Positions 17,501-28,076 of a stretch of 64,000 nt of DNA are shown here, in pieces. The DNA is from Mycobacterium intermedium. Lineage in GTDB: Bacteria; Actinomycetota; Actinomycetes; Mycobacteriales; Mycobacteriaceae. The stretch lies in contig NZ_MVHT01000005.1 in assembly GCF_002086275.1 (NCBI RefSeq), forward strand, positions 62,001 to 126,000, read 5' to 3'. The translations under genes were made by a program, and so were the position numbers. Under the pieces are notes generated by a model that made no database searches, had not been told where the DNA came from, and saw only the letters and a list, made by a program, of their open reading frames with translations. Numbering within the stretch: position 1 is the first letter of the stretch; every line of letters begins with the position of its first letter.

Positions 17501-18253
17501 GTGGCCCAGACCGCGCCGCTACGCGTGCAGCTGATCGCCAAGACCGACTTCTTGGCGCCACCCGACGTGCCCTGGACGACCGATGCCGACGGGGGTCCCG
17601 CGCTGGTCGAGTTCGCCGGCCGGGCCTGCTATCAGAGCTGGTCGAAGCCCAACCCGAAGACCGCGACGAACGAGAGCTATATCCGGCACATCATCGACGT
17701 CGGCCACTTTTCGGTCCTCGAACACGCCAGCGTGTCGTTCTACATCACCGGCATCTCGCGGTCCTGCACCCACGAACTGATCCGGCATCGGCACTTCTCC
17801 TACTCGCAGCTGTCGCAGCGCTACGTGCCCGAGCACGACTCGCAGGTGGTCGTGCCGCCCGGCGTGGAAGGCGACCCCGAGCTGGAGCGGATTCTCACCG
17901 AGGCCGCCGACGCCAGCCGCGCCGCCTACACCGAGCTGCTGGCCAAGCTGGAAGCCAAGTTCGCCGACCAACCGACCGCGGCGCTGCGTCGCAAACAGGC
18001 ACGTCAGGCCGCTCGCGCCGTGCTACCGAATGCGACCGAAACCCGCATCGTGGTGACCGGCAACTACCGCGCCTGGCGGCACTTCATCGCGATGCGCGCC
18101 AGCGAGCACGCCGACGTGGAGATCCGGCGGCTCGCCATCGAATGCCTGCGACGCCTGGTCGACGTGGCTCCGGCGGTGTTCGCCGACTTCGAAATCACCG
18201 CATTGGCCGACGGCACCGAGGTCGCGACCAGCCCGTTGGCGACCGAAGCCTGA
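17501..18253 (+). CDS. thyX: Flavin-dependent thymidylate synthase ThyX
   Basis: 250 aa from GTG 17501. Makes dTMP from dUMP with FAD as the reductant, leaving tetrahydrofolate rather than dihydrofolate. The signature [13 protein letters not shown] fits RHRx7S. The protein is nearly identical in length and ending ([14 protein letters not shown]) to M. tuberculosis ThyX. Located in the same 7-kb stretch as thyA, so this organism carries both thymidylate pathways. Confidence 0.97.
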   Translation: MAQTAPLRVQLIAKTDFLAPPDVPWTTDADGGPALVEFAGRACYQSWSKPNPKTATNESYIRHIIDVGHFSVLEHASVSFYITGISRSCTHELIRHRHFSYSQLSQRYVPEHDSQVVVPPGVEGDPELERILTEAADASRAAYTELLAKLEAKFADQPTAALRRKQARQAARAVLPNATETRIVVTGNYRAWRHFIAMRASEHADVEIRRLAIECLRRLVDVAPAVFADFEITALADGTEVATSPLATEA

Positions 18254-18265
18254 CAGACATCGTTG

Positions 18266-18325
18266 GCGAGCGTGCGCAGATGTACCCGCCGACCCGGCGT
18301 GTCCTGGCACAACACGCACGCTCGC
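18266..18325. repeat. Large inverted repeat between thyX and dapA
   Basis: GCGAGCGTGCG (18266-18276) and CGCACGCTCGC (18315-18325) are a perfect 11-bp inverted repeat around 38 nt, which contain a smaller CGCC...GGCG hairpin. It lies 13 bp after the thyX stop and 30 bp before the dapA -10 box. It may terminate thyX transcription or act as a structured element. Confidence 0.6.
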
Positions 18326-18336
18326 GCTGCTGGTAA

Positions 18337-19272
<936 letters not shown>

Positions 19273-19280
19273 GTCCGCAG

Positions 19281-20957
19281 GTGGATTCCGAACTCGCTCC
19301 ACCGGGCCCCCTGCCCGCGGGCGGGCTGCGGATCACCGCGCTGGGCGGCATCAGCGAAATCGGCCGCAACATGACGGTTTTCGAGCATCTAGGCCGACTG
19401 CTGATCATCGACTGCGGAGTGATGTTCCCCACCCACGACGAGCCCGGTGTCGACCTGATCCTGCCGGACTTTCGTCACATCGAAGACCGGCTCGACGACA
19501 TCGAGGCGTTGGTGCTGACGCACGCGCACGAAGACCACATCGGCGCCATCCCGTTCCTGCTCAAGTTGCGACCCGACATCCCGGTCGTCGGCTCCAAATT
19601 CACCCTGGCGCTGGTCGCCGCCAAATGCCGTGAGCACCGCATCAAACCGGTGTTCATCGAGGTCAAAGAGGGCCAGAGCTCCAAACACGGCGTATTCGAG
19701 TGCGAATACTTCGCGGTCAACCACTCGATCCCGGACGCACTGGCCATCGCCGTCTACACCGGTGCGGGAACGATATTGCACACCGGGGACATCAAACTCG
19801 ACCAGCAACCGCTCGACCGCCGCCCCACCGACCTGCCCGGAATGTCTCGGCTCGGTGATGCCGGCGTGGACCTGTTCCTGTGCGACTCGACCAACGCCGA
19901 GCACCCGGGGGTCGGACCGTCGGAAAGCGAGATCGGCCCGACCCTGCACCGGCTGATCCGCGGAGCCGAGGGCCGCGTGATCGTGGCCTGCTTCGCATCC
20001 AACGTCGACCGGGTGCAGCAAATCATCGATGCCGCAGTGGCATTGGGCCGACGGGTGTCGTTCGTCGGTCGGTCGATGGTGCGCAACATGAGCATCGCGC
20101 GCGAGCTGGGATTTCTGCGGGTGGCCGACTCCGACATCATCGACATTTCGGCCGCTGAGGAGATGCCGCCCGAACAAGTCGTGTTGGTCACCACCGGCAC
20201 CCAGGGTGAGCCGATGGCGGCACTGTCGCGCATGTCGCGCGGCGAGCACCGCAGCATCACGCTGACCGCAGGTGACCTGGTGGTGTTGTCGTCGTCACTG
20301 ATTCCTGGCAACGAGGAAGCGGTTTACGGCGTGATCGACGCGCTGGCCAAGATCGGGGCCAGGGTTGTCACCAACGCCCAAGCGCGGGTACATGTTTCGG
20401 GTCACGCATATGCCGGCGAGCTGCTCTTCCTGTACAACGGGGTGCGGCCGCGTCACGTCATGCCGGTGCACGGCACCTGGCGGCACCTGCGTGCCAACGC
20501 CAAGTTGGCGGCCAGCACCGGTGTCCCGCCGGAGGCAATCTTGTTGGCGGAGAACGGTGTCAGCGTCGACCTCGTCGCCGGCAAGGCCAGCATTTCGGGC
20601 GCGGTGCCGGTCGGCAAGATGTTCGTCGACGGCTTGATCACCGGCGATGTCGGCGACATCACCCTGGGCGAGCGGCTGATCTTGTCCGAAGGCTTCGTGG
20701 CGGTGACGGTTGTGGTCCAACGCGGCACCGGGCGGCCCGTCGTTACGCCGCACTTGAATTCGCGGGGCTTCTCGGAAGATCCCAAGGCCCTCGAGCCCGC
20801 CGTGCGTAGGGTCGAGGCGGAGATGGAACAGCTGGTGGCCAACAATGTCACCGATCCCATCCGGATCGCTCAAGGCGTGCGCCGCACCGTCGGCAAGTGG
20901 GTGGGGGAGACCTACCGCCGCCAGCCGATGATCGTCCCGACCGTCATCGAAGTTTGA
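19281..20957 (+). CDS. rnj: Ribonuclease J
   Basis: 558 aa, GTG start 8 bp after dapA. Metallo-beta-lactamase/beta-CASP nuclease with 5'-3' exonuclease and endonuclease activity in rRNA and mRNA processing. Zinc-binding HAHEDHIG, later His in VNHSIPDA and HTGDIKLD, beta-CASP block, and C-terminal HVSGHAYAGEL and MPVHGTWRHL. Equivalent to M. tuberculosis Rv2752c. Its 3' end is only 7 bp from the convergent methyltransferase gene. Confidence 0.96.
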   Translation: MDSELAPPGPLPAGGLRITALGGISEIGRNMTVFEHLGRLLIIDCGVMFPTHDEPGVDLILPDFRHIEDRLDDIEALVLTHAHEDHIGAIPFLLKLRPDIPVVGSKFTLALVAAKCREHRIKPVFIEVKEGQSSKHGVFECEYFAVNHSIPDALAIAVYTGAGTILHTGDIKLDQQPLDRRPTDLPGMSRLGDAGVDLFLCDSTNAEHPGVGPSESEIGPTLHRLIRGAEGRVIVACFASNVDRVQQIIDAAVALGRRVSFVGRSMVRNMSIARELGFLRVADSDIIDISAAEEMPPEQVVLVTTGTQGEPMAALSRMSRGEHRSITLTAGDLVVLSSSLIPGNEEAVYGVIDALAKIGARVVTNAQARVHVSGHAYAGELLFLYNGVRPRHVMPVHGTWRHLRANAKLAASTGVPPEAILLAENGVSVDLVAGKASISGAVPVGKMFVDGLITGDVGDITLGERLILSEGFVAVTVVVQRGTGRPVVTPHLNSRGFSEDPKALEPAVRRVEAEMEQLVANNVTDPIRIAQGVRRTVGKWVGETYRRQPMIVPTVIEV

Positions 20958-20964
20958 CGCCCGC

Positions 20965-21846
20965 TCAGACCTCTTCGACCTTTTCTGCGTAAGCCGACCA
21001 TTCGATCTGTGATGCCTTGAGTTTGCGGCCGGTGGGCGCTATGTAACGCTGCACCAGCTCGTCAGGCCCGGCTTGTTCTATCAGCCGCCAGCCGTACTCG
21101 GCGAGGAAGTCGGCGACCTCTTCGGGCGCTAACCCGAAGTGCCACAATTGGCGTCGCTGCCGCACCGACCGGTACAGCGTCCGGGTGCCATAGCGATTGG
21201 TGCCGTCGATGAAGTCTTTGCGCACATAGGTGAACACGATGCGACTGCCCGGCGCGGCTGGGCGCAGCCCCTCCAGGGTGCGTCGGACCGCGTTCTCGGT
21301 GAGGTATTGGGTCACGCCCTCACAGATGAACAACACCCGGTAGTCGGGGAGGTAGCCGTACTCGGCCAAGGAGGTCAGCAGGTCGTCGCGCTCGAAGTCG
21401 ACCGCGACCAGCCGCACCGACAGCGGGAACTGCCCCAAGACCCGACGCACCGTTTTCGCCTTGCGCGCCACGTTGACGGGCAGGTCGACCTCGAAGACCG
21501 GCCTGCGCACCTGTCGGGTCAACCGGTAGGGCAGCGTGTCCAATCCCGCGCCAAGGATGACGACGGCGTCGATGTCACCGAGCGACTCGGCCAGCTTGTC
21601 GGCGATAAAGCGCTTGCGGCAGGCCAAGTTTGCCCACAGTCCGCGGCCGGACCACTCCGAGGCGCGGACGAGCAGGCGGCGCAACGGGGTCAACCGGGTC
21701 GTTGCGACCAGCAGCCGGAGCGGTGCCGGCAAGAACAAGTCGGCCAGATCGTCGTCGACGAGGCGTCGCTCTGGTGGCTCATTCTGTTCCACCGCCGCCA
21801 GCACCATGGGGCCAAGGGCGGTCTGTGCTACGGGATTTCGTGCCAT
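20965..21846 (-). CDS. SAM-dependent methyltransferase, LCMT-like (Rv2751-like)
   Basis: 293 aa of the mycobacterial family related to leucine carboxyl methyltransferases. SAM-binding VVILGAGLDTLPYRL, acidic VFEVDLP, and FICEGVTQYLTENAVRRTL. Substrate unknown; family members are numerous in mycobacteria. Third in a minus-strand operon with an upstream monooxygenase and SDR: 10 bp after the SDR stop. Confidence 0.9.
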   Translation of the reverse strand: MARNPVAQTALGPMVLAAVEQNEPPERRLVDDDLADLFLPAPLRLLVATTRLTPLRRLLVRASEWSGRGLWANLACRKRFIADKLAESLGDIDAVVILGAGLDTLPYRLTRQVRRPVFEVDLPVNVARKAKTVRRVLGQFPLSVRLVAVDFERDDLLTSLAEYGYLPDYRVLFICEGVTQYLTENAVRRTLEGLRPAAPGSRIVFTYVRKDFIDGTNRYGTRTLYRSVRQRRQLWHFGLAPEEVADFLAEYGWRLIEQAGPDELVQRYIAPTGRKLKASQIEWSAYAEKVEEV

Positions 21847-21856
21847 GGCGCGCCGC

Positions 21857-22672
21857 CTACCGTTTGTTCACACACCCCGCGTCAACCGGCAGCGCGACGC
21901 CGGTGACGTAGCGGGCTTGATCAGACACCAGCCACGCTACCGCGTCGGCGATGTCGTCGGCCTGCATGATCGCCACCGGCAGCGCATTGCCTCCGCCGGT
22001 GCCTCCCTGGTCGGCCATATCGGCCAGCCACCGCCGGGTGAACTCGTTGTTGATCATCAGCGTATTCACCCCCGACGGATGCACCGAGTTTACCCTAATG
22101 CTGTGCGGTGCAAGGAGATTGGCGTATAGACGCATCAGCCCCACCATGCCGTGCTTGGCTGCGGTGTAGCCGATGGAGCCGGCGTCGGAGCTGCCGAACC
22201 CGGCCAGTCCCGCGGCCGAACTGATCAGCACGATCGACCCTCCGGTGCCCTGCTCGATCATCGTCGGGATCGCGACGTCCACGGTGTGGTAGGCGCCGGT
22301 GAGGTTGACGTCGATGACGTCGTACCAGCCGTCGCTGCCGGCCTGCATCGGCGCGATGCCCGCGTTCGCCACGACGATGTCGAGCCTGCCGAACTCGTCA
22401 AGGCCGGCCTGCAGTGCGGCGGCCAGCGAGGCGCGATCGCGGACATCGGCTTGTTCGGCGACGATGCGGGCGCCGGTGTCCTCGACCAGCTTGACCGTGT
22501 CAGCCAGGTCCTCCGCGGTGCCCAACGGATAAGGCACGCTGTCGATTTGGCCGCAGAGGTCGACGGCGATGATGTTCGCGCCGTCGGACGCCAGGCGCAC
22601 CGCGTAGGCGCGGCCCTGGCCACGCGCTGCGCCGGTGATGAAGGCGACTTGGCCTTCCAGCGGCCGACCCAT
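21857..22672 (-). CDS. Mycofactocin-type SDR oxidoreductase (Rv2750-like)
   Basis: 271 aa. [28 protein letters not shown], the long insert before DVRD, and the ending [12 protein letters not shown] match the mycofactocin-coupled SDR subgroup, in which bound nicotinamide is reoxidised through the mycofactocin system. Catalytic Tyr and Lys are in YTAAKHG. Its start overlaps the monooxygenase stop (TGATG), so the two are coupled. Substrate unknown. Confidence 0.88.
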   Translation of the reverse strand: MGRPLEGQVAFITGAARGQGRAYAVRLASDGANIIAVDLCGQIDSVPYPLGTAEDLADTVKLVEDTGARIVAEQADVRDRASLAAALQAGLDEFGRLDIVVANAGIAPMQAGSDGWYDVIDVNLTGAYHTVDVAIPTMIEQGTGGSIVLISSAAGLAGFGSSDAGSIGYTAAKHGMVGLMRLYANLLAPHSIRVNSVHPSGVNTLMINNEFTRRWLADMADQGGTGGGNALPVAIMQADDIADAVAWLVSDQARYVTGVALPVDAGCVNKR

Positions 22673-22986
22673 CAGGGTCGGATCTGTCCTTTGCTGGGGT
22701 CGCCCGCGGGAATCGGCTGCAGCATCTTGATGTCGGGCGGTCCGGCCAGGTGCTCACCGGCGGCGGTAAACATCTTGGCTACGGCGGGCGCGGTGCTGTG
22801 GGTCTTGAGTGCGTCTTCGTCAGCCCATTGCTCGACGAAGACGAACGTCTCACCCGTCTGGTGCAGCGAGTACAGGTCGCAGCCCGGTTCGCCGTGCACC
22901 TCTTCGACTGCGGTAGTGAGGATGTCGCGGACGGTGTCGACCGATTCCGGCTTGACGGTCAGGGTTGCGACAACGACGACGGGCAC
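22672..22986 (-). CDS. ABM-domain monooxygenase-like small protein (Rv2749-like)
   Basis: 104 aa, GTG start with AGGAGG 7 nt upstream. Dimeric alpha/beta barrel of the antibiotic biosynthesis monooxygenase type ([47 protein letters not shown]). It is the first gene of a three-gene minus-strand operon. The function may be quinone or small-aromatic oxidation; unproven. Confidence 0.85.
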   Translation of the reverse strand: MPVVVVATLTVKPESVDTVRDILTTAVEEVHGEPGCDLYSLHQTGETFVFVEQWADEDALKTHSTAPAVAKMFTAAGEHLAGPPDIKMLQPIPAGDPSKGQIRP

Positions 22987-23062
22987 GTGGGGCCTCCTGG
23001 GAGAGTTTGCGCGCCTGCTACGGCGCGGACGCGGCGTGACTCCTAGTCACCCTAGTCTCCCG

Positions 23063-24043
23063 TCAGTCGCCCGTTCGTTCCAGGGAGATGTCGACTTGCT
23101 GTGCGGGGCATGATTCCGCGGCGTCGAAACGCATGGTCCCGGTGAGTCGCTGTAGCGGCCGATCCGCCGGTTGGGGAAGGGCGTATTCCTCGTGTTTCAC
23201 CGTCTTGGCGACTCGGCCGTTGGGGCAGTTGACGTCGACGCGCTGGTTGAGCGCCCATTTGCCGTTGTCGAACAGCAACGAATTCACGATTTGGGTCTGA
23301 GTTGCCGACAGGAAGGACCTGAACGTCGCGCAGATATCGGTGTTGCGTACGCATGTTGTCTGCAGGAAGACCCGTCGTACTCCCGGCCGCGATCGCTCAT
23401 CACCCCGAAGCACGCTGGTCTCGTTGTAGTGCCCGTGCAGGCCGTTGGGCGCGGACGCGGTCGGCGAAAGTGATGCCTGCCTGGCAGGATTCGCAACCGC
23501 GACATTCAGATCGACGTCACCCACGCGCTTCACCCTGATCGGCGTCTGAGTCGCCACGCCGCAGTCCGGATTCGGGTTCATTGCCACCGACGAAGTTCCG
23601 TTCAGCGTGCCGTCGGGTTGAGGTTGCAGGATCCACACGGTGATGGCCGGGCCGTGGGAAGTGCTGTCGGTGCACGTTGCGTCCTCGCGGACCGCCATTT
23701 GCCAATGCCCGTTGACGTAGTCGAGCACCAGGTCTACCGCCGGATCCGACTTCTTCTTCGGGTTGCCGTCCTCCAGCTTTGTCGCCGTCGCGATGCATCC
23801 GGTTTCGAGGCACGTGGAGCGGACGGCGTACAGGCGCGTCCGGGAGTTGGTGGGCTTGAGTTCGCCACCCGCGAGTTGTTGAGCTCCGTCGAAATCAAAT
23901 TGATAAGTGCCCTCGAAGCTGGGTGCGGATGGCAGGGGGGGCTTGGTCGATGTGTCAGCGGGCCCGCGTGAGCCACAGGCGCTCAGCATCGCGATGCCGA
24001 GGACGATGGCGCAGGCTTTGCGGATTGTCCGCATGTGTGGCAT
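23063..24043 (-). CDS. Lipoprotein with two tandem homologous sensor-like modules
   Basis: 326 aa; ATG with AGGGGAG 8 nt upstream. Signal sequence ending in the lipobox LSAC, with Cys23 the likely lipidated residue. Two modules follow. Residues ~43-172 read GTYQF...RLYAVRSTCLETGCIATATKL...LDYVNGHWQM. Residues ~198-326 read GHYNE...RVFLQTTCVRNTDICATFRSFL...LLFDNGKWAL. Each has a C-x4/5-C pair, a (D/N)G(H/K)W turn and two later Cys. Similar modules occur, as I remember, on the outer side of some mycobacterial Ser/Thr kinases, so ligand sensing is possible. No kinase domain is present. Confidence 0.82.
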   Translation of the reverse strand: MPHMRTIRKACAIVLGIAMLSACGSRGPADTSTKPPLPSAPSFEGTYQFDFDGAQQLAGGELKPTNSRTRLYAVRSTCLETGCIATATKLEDGNPKKKSDPAVDLVLDYVNGHWQMAVREDATCTDSTSHGPAITVWILQPQPDGTLNGTSSVAMNPNPDCGVATQTPIRVKRVGDVDLNVAVANPARQASLSPTASAPNGLHGHYNETSVLRGDERSRPGVRRVFLQTTCVRNTDICATFRSFLSATQTQIVNSLLFDNGKWALNQRVDVNCPNGRVAKTVKHEEYALPQPADRPLQRLTGTMRFDAAESCPAQQVDISLERTGD

Positions 24044-24210
24044 GTGTCGATCTCCCCTCTAGCACTCGTCGAAAAAAACGGGACCGCAGCGGGCCAGTCC
24101 AGGCAGTCATAGCAGCCTGGCAGTCATAGAAGCATTTCAGCCGCGGAACGCGAAATTGCGACCGCTCTCGTTACCAGTGTGGCGGTTGGTGCAGATGGTG
24201 TTTTTGGGAC

Positions 24211-24216
24211 TAGGCT
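24211..24216 (+). promoter_or_regulatory. -10 box for leaderless ftsK
   Basis: TAGGCT ends 7 nt before the ATG at 24224, fixing that start over the upstream GTG at 24179. Confidence 0.6.
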
Positions 24217-24223
24217 TGCGGGC

Positions 24224-26767
24224 ATGGCTAATAAGACCGCAGCCCGCTCAGCAAGCCGAACGAGCAGGTCAAAGGCCACTTCCCGGGCTTCGACCCGAAA
24301 CGGGCGGCCCAACGCGCCGCGGAAGAGGCCCAGCGCGCCGGCGAGGCGGGTGACCAAGCGCCCAACGCGGCGCAACCAGTCGATGCTGGTAGCGGTCGGA
24401 CTTACCGGTGGCCGTGCCATGCGCGCCGCCTGGATGCTGGCCGCCAGGACCACCGGTTCCGCAGCGCGGTCGATCGGGCGGGCACGTGAAATCGAACCCG
24501 GACACCGTCGGGACGGCATCGCGCTGGTGCTGCTGGCCCTTGCCGTCGTCGTCGCCGCCAGCTCCTGGTTCCACGCCGCTGGGCCGGTCGGTGCCTGGGT
24601 GGACGTGGTGTTGCGGACGTTCATCGGCTCGACCGTCGTGCTGCTGCCGTTGATCGCTTTCGCGATAGCGATTGTGCTGATGCGCACGCAGCCCAATCCC
24701 GACACGCGGCCTCGGCTGATCCTGGGCGGCTGCCTCATCGCGCTGGCGGTTCTCGGCCTGCGCCACCTGTGGGCGGGTTCTCCTGAAACACCGGAGTTGC
24801 GCCGGGGCGCGGCGGGCTTCGTCGGTTTCGCCATCGGGGGGCCGTTGTCGGACGGGTTGACCCCGTGGATCGCGGCGCCGTTGCTGTTCATCGTTGCCCT
24901 GTTCGGGCTGCTGCTGCTGACCGGCATCACCATTCGCGAGGTGCCCGAGACCTTGCGTCACATGTTCAGCACCCGACTCTTCCAGGGCCCTTACCTGGAT
25001 GAATATGAGGAGGAAGACGGGTACGACGAGGACGGGAACGTCCAGGACTTCGCCGGTGACGACGCGGACACCGTGGAGGTCATGCCCGAAGACTTCTCCG
25101 ACGGGTACTACGACGCCTCCGTTGACAACGGCCTGCCCGCCTGGCCGTCGGCGCAATCTCCGAGCACCGAACCCGACGAGCCTGCCGCACCCGCAGCCGA
25201 GCCCGCCTCGCGCAGCCGTCGCCGCGGCGCGCGCAAGGAAACCCAAGTGCTGGACCGGGTGGTCGAAGGTCCTTACACGCTGCCGTCGCTCGATCTGCTG
25301 ATCGCCGGCGATCCGCCCAAGAAGCGCAGTGCCGCCAACACGCATATGGCCGGCGCCATCAGCGACGTGCTCACCCAGTTCAAGGTGGACGCGGCGGTCA
25401 CCGGCTGCACGCGCGGCCCGACCGTCACCCGTTACGAGGTCGAACTGGGGCCAGGCGTGAAGGTGGAGAAGATCACCGCACTGCAGAAGAACATCGCCTA
25501 CGCGGTGGCCACCGAGAGCGTCCGCATGCTGGCCCCGATTCCCGGGAAGTCCGCGGTCGGCATCGAGGTGCCCAACACCGACCGGGAAATGGTGCGTCTG
25601 GCCGATGTGCTCACCGCGCCGTCGACCCGTCGGGACCACCACCCGTTGGTGATCGGCCTGGGTAAGGACATCGAGGGCGACTTCATCTCGGCCAATCTGG
25701 CCAAGATGCCGCACCTGCTGGTGGCGGGATCCACCGGGTCGGGCAAGTCCAGCTTCGTCAATTCGATGCTGATCTCGCTGCTGACCAGGGCCACTCCGGA
25801 AGAGGTCAGGATGATCCTGATCGACCCGAAAATGGTGGAACTGACGCCGTATGAAGGCATTCCGCACCTGATCACGCCGATCATCACCCAGCCGAAGAAA
25901 GCGGCGGCAGCGCTGGCCTGGCTGGTCGAGGAGATGGAGCAGCGGTACCAGGACATGCAGGCGTCCCGGGTGCGCCACATCGACGACTTCAACGAAAAGG
26001 TGCGCTCCGGTGCCATCACCGCGCCGCTGGGCAGTCAGCGGGTGTATCAGCCCTACCCCTATGTCGTGGCGATCGTCGACGAGTTGGCCGACCTCATGAT
26101 GACCGCGCCACGCGACGTCGAAGACGCGATCGTGCGGATCACCCAGAAGGCGCGTGCGGCGGGCATCCATCTGGTGCTGGCCACCCAGCGCCCGTCGGTG
26201 GACGTGGTCACCGGCCTGATCAAGACGAACGTGCCGTCACGGTTGGCGTTTGCGACGTCGTCGCTCACCGATAGCCGGGTGATCTTGGACCAGGCGGGTG
26301 CCGAGAAGTTGATCGGCATGGGCGACGGCCTGTTCCTCCCGATGGGGGCCAGCAAGCCGATCCGGCTGCAGGGCGCCTACATCAGCGACGAGGAGATCCA
26401 AGCCGTCGTCGCCGCCTGCAAGGACCAGGCCGAACCCGAGTACACCGAGGGCGTGACCACGGCGAAGACGAGCGGCGAACGCGCCGAGATCGACGCGGAC
26501 ATCGGCGACGACTTGGAGCTGTTGCTGCAGGCAGTTGAGCTGGTGGTGTCCAGCCAGTTCGGCTCGACGTCGATGCTGCAGCGCAAGCTGAGGGTGGGTT
26601 TTGCCAAGGCCGGGCGGTTGATGGATCTGATGGAGACCCGCGGCATCGTCGGACCCAGCGAGGGGTCGAAGGCGCGCGAGGTGCTGGTCAAGCCCGACGA
26701 ACTGGCCGGGACCCTGGCGTTGATCCGGGGCGGCAGCAACGCCGATGGTGGGGGAGGCGAGGACTAG
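24224..26767 (+). CDS. ftsK: DNA translocase FtsK
   Basis: 847 aa. Basic N-terminus, then transmembrane helices at ~100-250, an acidic linker (DEYEEEDGYDEDGNVQDF), a RecA-type motor with Walker A GSTGSGKSS (Lys508) and Walker B IVDELADLM, and a C-terminal gamma winged helix (SSQFGSTSMLQRKLRVGFAKAGRLMDLME) that reads KOPS-type polar sequences. Pumps chromosome ends through the septum at division. Same place as M. tuberculosis Rv2748c. Convergent with the GNAT gene, 36-bp gap. Confidence 0.97.
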   Translation: MANKTAARSASRTSRSKATSRASTRNGRPNAPRKRPSAPARRVTKRPTRRNQSMLVAVGLTGGRAMRAAWMLAARTTGSAARSIGRAREIEPGHRRDGIALVLLALAVVVAASSWFHAAGPVGAWVDVVLRTFIGSTVVLLPLIAFAIAIVLMRTQPNPDTRPRLILGGCLIALAVLGLRHLWAGSPETPELRRGAAGFVGFAIGGPLSDGLTPWIAAPLLFIVALFGLLLLTGITIREVPETLRHMFSTRLFQGPYLDEYEEEDGYDEDGNVQDFAGDDADTVEVMPEDFSDGYYDASVDNGLPAWPSAQSPSTEPDEPAAPAAEPASRSRRRGARKETQVLDRVVEGPYTLPSLDLLIAGDPPKKRSAANTHMAGAISDVLTQFKVDAAVTGCTRGPTVTRYEVELGPGVKVEKITALQKNIAYAVATESVRMLAPIPGKSAVGIEVPNTDREMVRLADVLTAPSTRRDHHPLVIGLGKDIEGDFISANLAKMPHLLVAGSTGSGKSSFVNSMLISLLTRATPEEVRMILIDPKMVELTPYEGIPHLITPIITQPKKAAAALAWLVEEMEQRYQDMQASRVRHIDDFNEKVRSGAITAPLGSQRVYQPYPYVVAIVDELADLMMTAPRDVEDAIVRITQKARAAGIHLVLATQRPSVDVVTGLIKTNVPSRLAFATSSLTDSRVILDQAGAEKLIGMGDGLFLPMGASKPIRLQGAYISDEEIQAVVAACKDQAEPEYTEGVTTAKTSGERAEIDADIGDDLELLLQAVELVVSSQFGSTSMLQRKLRVGFAKAGRLMDLMETRGIVGPSEGSKAREVLVKPDELAGTLALIRGGSNADGGGGED

Positions 26768-26803
26768 CCAGCGCAGCCATTCGCCCGCATCGACGCGCTT
26801 GCC

Positions 26804-27319
26804 TCACAGGTGCAACAGCATGCGGGTGTTGCCCAGGATGTTCGGCTTGACATAGCTGAGATCCAGAAACTCCGCGACGCCCATGTCGTAGGAGCGGCAC
26901 ATTTCCTCGAACACTTCGGCGGTTACCGGCGTGCCTTCGATCTCCTTGAATCCGTGTCTGCCGAAGAACTCGGTCTCAAATGTCAGCACGAAAAGCCGCT
27001 CCAACTGCAGGTCCCGGGCGACCTCGAGCAGCTTGTTCACGATCGCGTGCCCGATGCCGTGACCGGTCATGGAGGGATCGACTGCAACGGTGCGGATCTC
27101 GCCGAGATCGGACCACAAGACGTGCAACGCTCCGCAGCCGACGATCTTGCCCTGGTACTCGGCCACCCAAAACTCTTGCACCGCTTCGTAGAGGGTGACG
27201 AGGTTCTTTTCCAGCAAGATCTTTCCGGCGTAGGTGTCAACGAGCCGCTTTATCGCCGGGACGTCGGACGTTCGCGCGCGCCGAACCAGCGGCTGGATAT
27301 CCCGTTGACTTTCGCTCAC
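26804..27319 (-). CDS. argA: GNAT N-acetyltransferase (L-glutamate acetyltransferase-like, Rv2747)
   Basis: 171 aa from GTG 27319, fixed by a leaderless -10 box; a longer frame to 27361 is unlikely. Acetyl-CoA binding loop TVAVDPSMTGHGIGHAIV. Nearly the same as M. tuberculosis Rv2747, described as a short glutamate N-acetyltransferase starting arginine synthesis. Divergent from pgsA3 with 58 bp between starts. The name rests on homology only. Confidence 0.9.
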   Translation of the reverse strand: MSESQRDIQPLVRRARTSDVPAIKRLVDTYAGKILLEKNLVTLYEAVQEFWVAEYQGKIVGCGALHVLWSDLGEIRTVAVDPSMTGHGIGHAIVNKLLEVARDLQLERLFVLTFETEFFGRHGFKEIEGTPVTAEVFEEMCRSYDMGVAEFLDLSYVKPNILGNTRMLLHL

Positions 27320-27325
27320 GTTTGA

Positions 27326-27331
27326 ACAGTA
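27326..27331 (-). promoter_or_regulatory. -10 box for leaderless GNAT gene
   Basis: On the minus strand TACTGT ends 6 nt before GTG 27319. Confidence 0.55.
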
Positions 27332-27365
27332 TCGACGTCGAAGGCGGTGTGAGCTGGTCAACCGT

Positions 27366-27371
27366 TATTCT
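27366..27371 (+). promoter_or_regulatory. -10 box for leaderless pgsA3
   Basis: TATTCT ends 6 nt before GTG 27378. It forms a compact divergent promoter pair with the GNAT gene. Confidence 0.55.
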
Positions 27372-27377
27372 GATGCC

Positions 27378-27992
27378 GTGTCGGGGCAGCCTCAAACAGG
27401 AGAGATGCCAGGCCGCGCCAGCATTGCCAACCTCGCCAATGTCCTGACCCTGTTGCGATTGCTGCTGGTCCCGATCTTCTTGTTCGCCCTGTTCTACGGT
27501 GACGGTCACCACTCGACCGCCCGGGTGGTGGCGTGGGCGATTTTCGCTGTTGCTTGCATCACCGACCGATTTGACGGGTTGCTGGCTCGAAATTACGGAA
27601 TGGCGACCGAATTCGGTGCCTTTGTCGACCCGGTCGCGGACAAGACGCTGATCGGCTCGGCGTTGATCGGTCTGTCCATGCTCGGCGACCTGCCGTGGTG
27701 GATCACGGTGGTGATCATGGCTCGTGAGATCGGGGTGACGGTCCTGCGGTTGGCGGTGATCAGGCGCGGTGTAATCCCCGCCAGTTGGGGCGGCAAGGTC
27801 AAGACTTTGGTCCAGGCGGTGGCAATCGGGTTGTTTGTGCTACCCCTTTCGGGTCTCCTGCACACGGTTGCCAACGTCGTGATGGCCGTCGCGATCGTGC
27901 TGACCGTTGTCACCGGCATCGACTATGTGGCATCCACGGCGAAAGAAATTCGCCGCGCCCACCAGGATTCTCCTGCCAAACAAGATTCATAG
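27378..27992 (+). CDS. pgsA3: CDP-alcohol phosphatidyltransferase (PgsA3-like)
   Basis: 204 aa integral membrane enzyme with about five hydrophobic helices. The CDP-alcohol phosphatidyltransferase motif DRFDGLLARNYGMATEFG followed by AFVDPVADK fits DGx2ARx8Gx3Dx3D. Likely makes phosphatidylglycerol phosphate from CDP-diacylglycerol. Located directly before clgR-pspA, as in M. tuberculosis, tying phospholipid synthesis to the envelope-stress genes. Confidence 0.94.
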   Translation: MSGQPQTGEMPGRASIANLANVLTLLRLLLVPIFLFALFYGDGHHSTARVVAWAIFAVACITDRFDGLLARNYGMATEFGAFVDPVADKTLIGSALIGLSMLGDLPWWITVVIMAREIGVTVLRLAVIRRGVIPASWGGKVKTLVQAVAIGLFVLPLSGLLHTVANVVMAVAIVLTVVTGIDYVASTAKEIRRAHQDSPAKQDS

Positions 27993-28000
27993 GTTGTCCC

Positions 28001-28027
28001 GGGAACCACGCCGCCGCCGACTGCGTT
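28001..28027 (+). promoter_or_regulatory. SigE/SigH-type promoter before clgR
   Basis: -35 GGGAAC (28001-28006), 18-nt spacer, -10 GTT (28025-28027). This fits the extracytoplasmic-function consensus of mycobacterial SigE/SigH, and SigE control of clgR-psp is established in M. tuberculosis. Confidence 0.7.
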
Positions 28028-28076
28028 CAGGTCAATAGATGCCGTCCAGGCGTGAACCCATACGAAGGAGACCACC

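Noticed and set aside
24269..26170. 633-aa open frame opposite ftsK
   Set aside because: High-GC shadow of ftsK. Composition is Arg/Gly/His-rich, with no domain and no ribosome site; ftsK on the other strand is certain.
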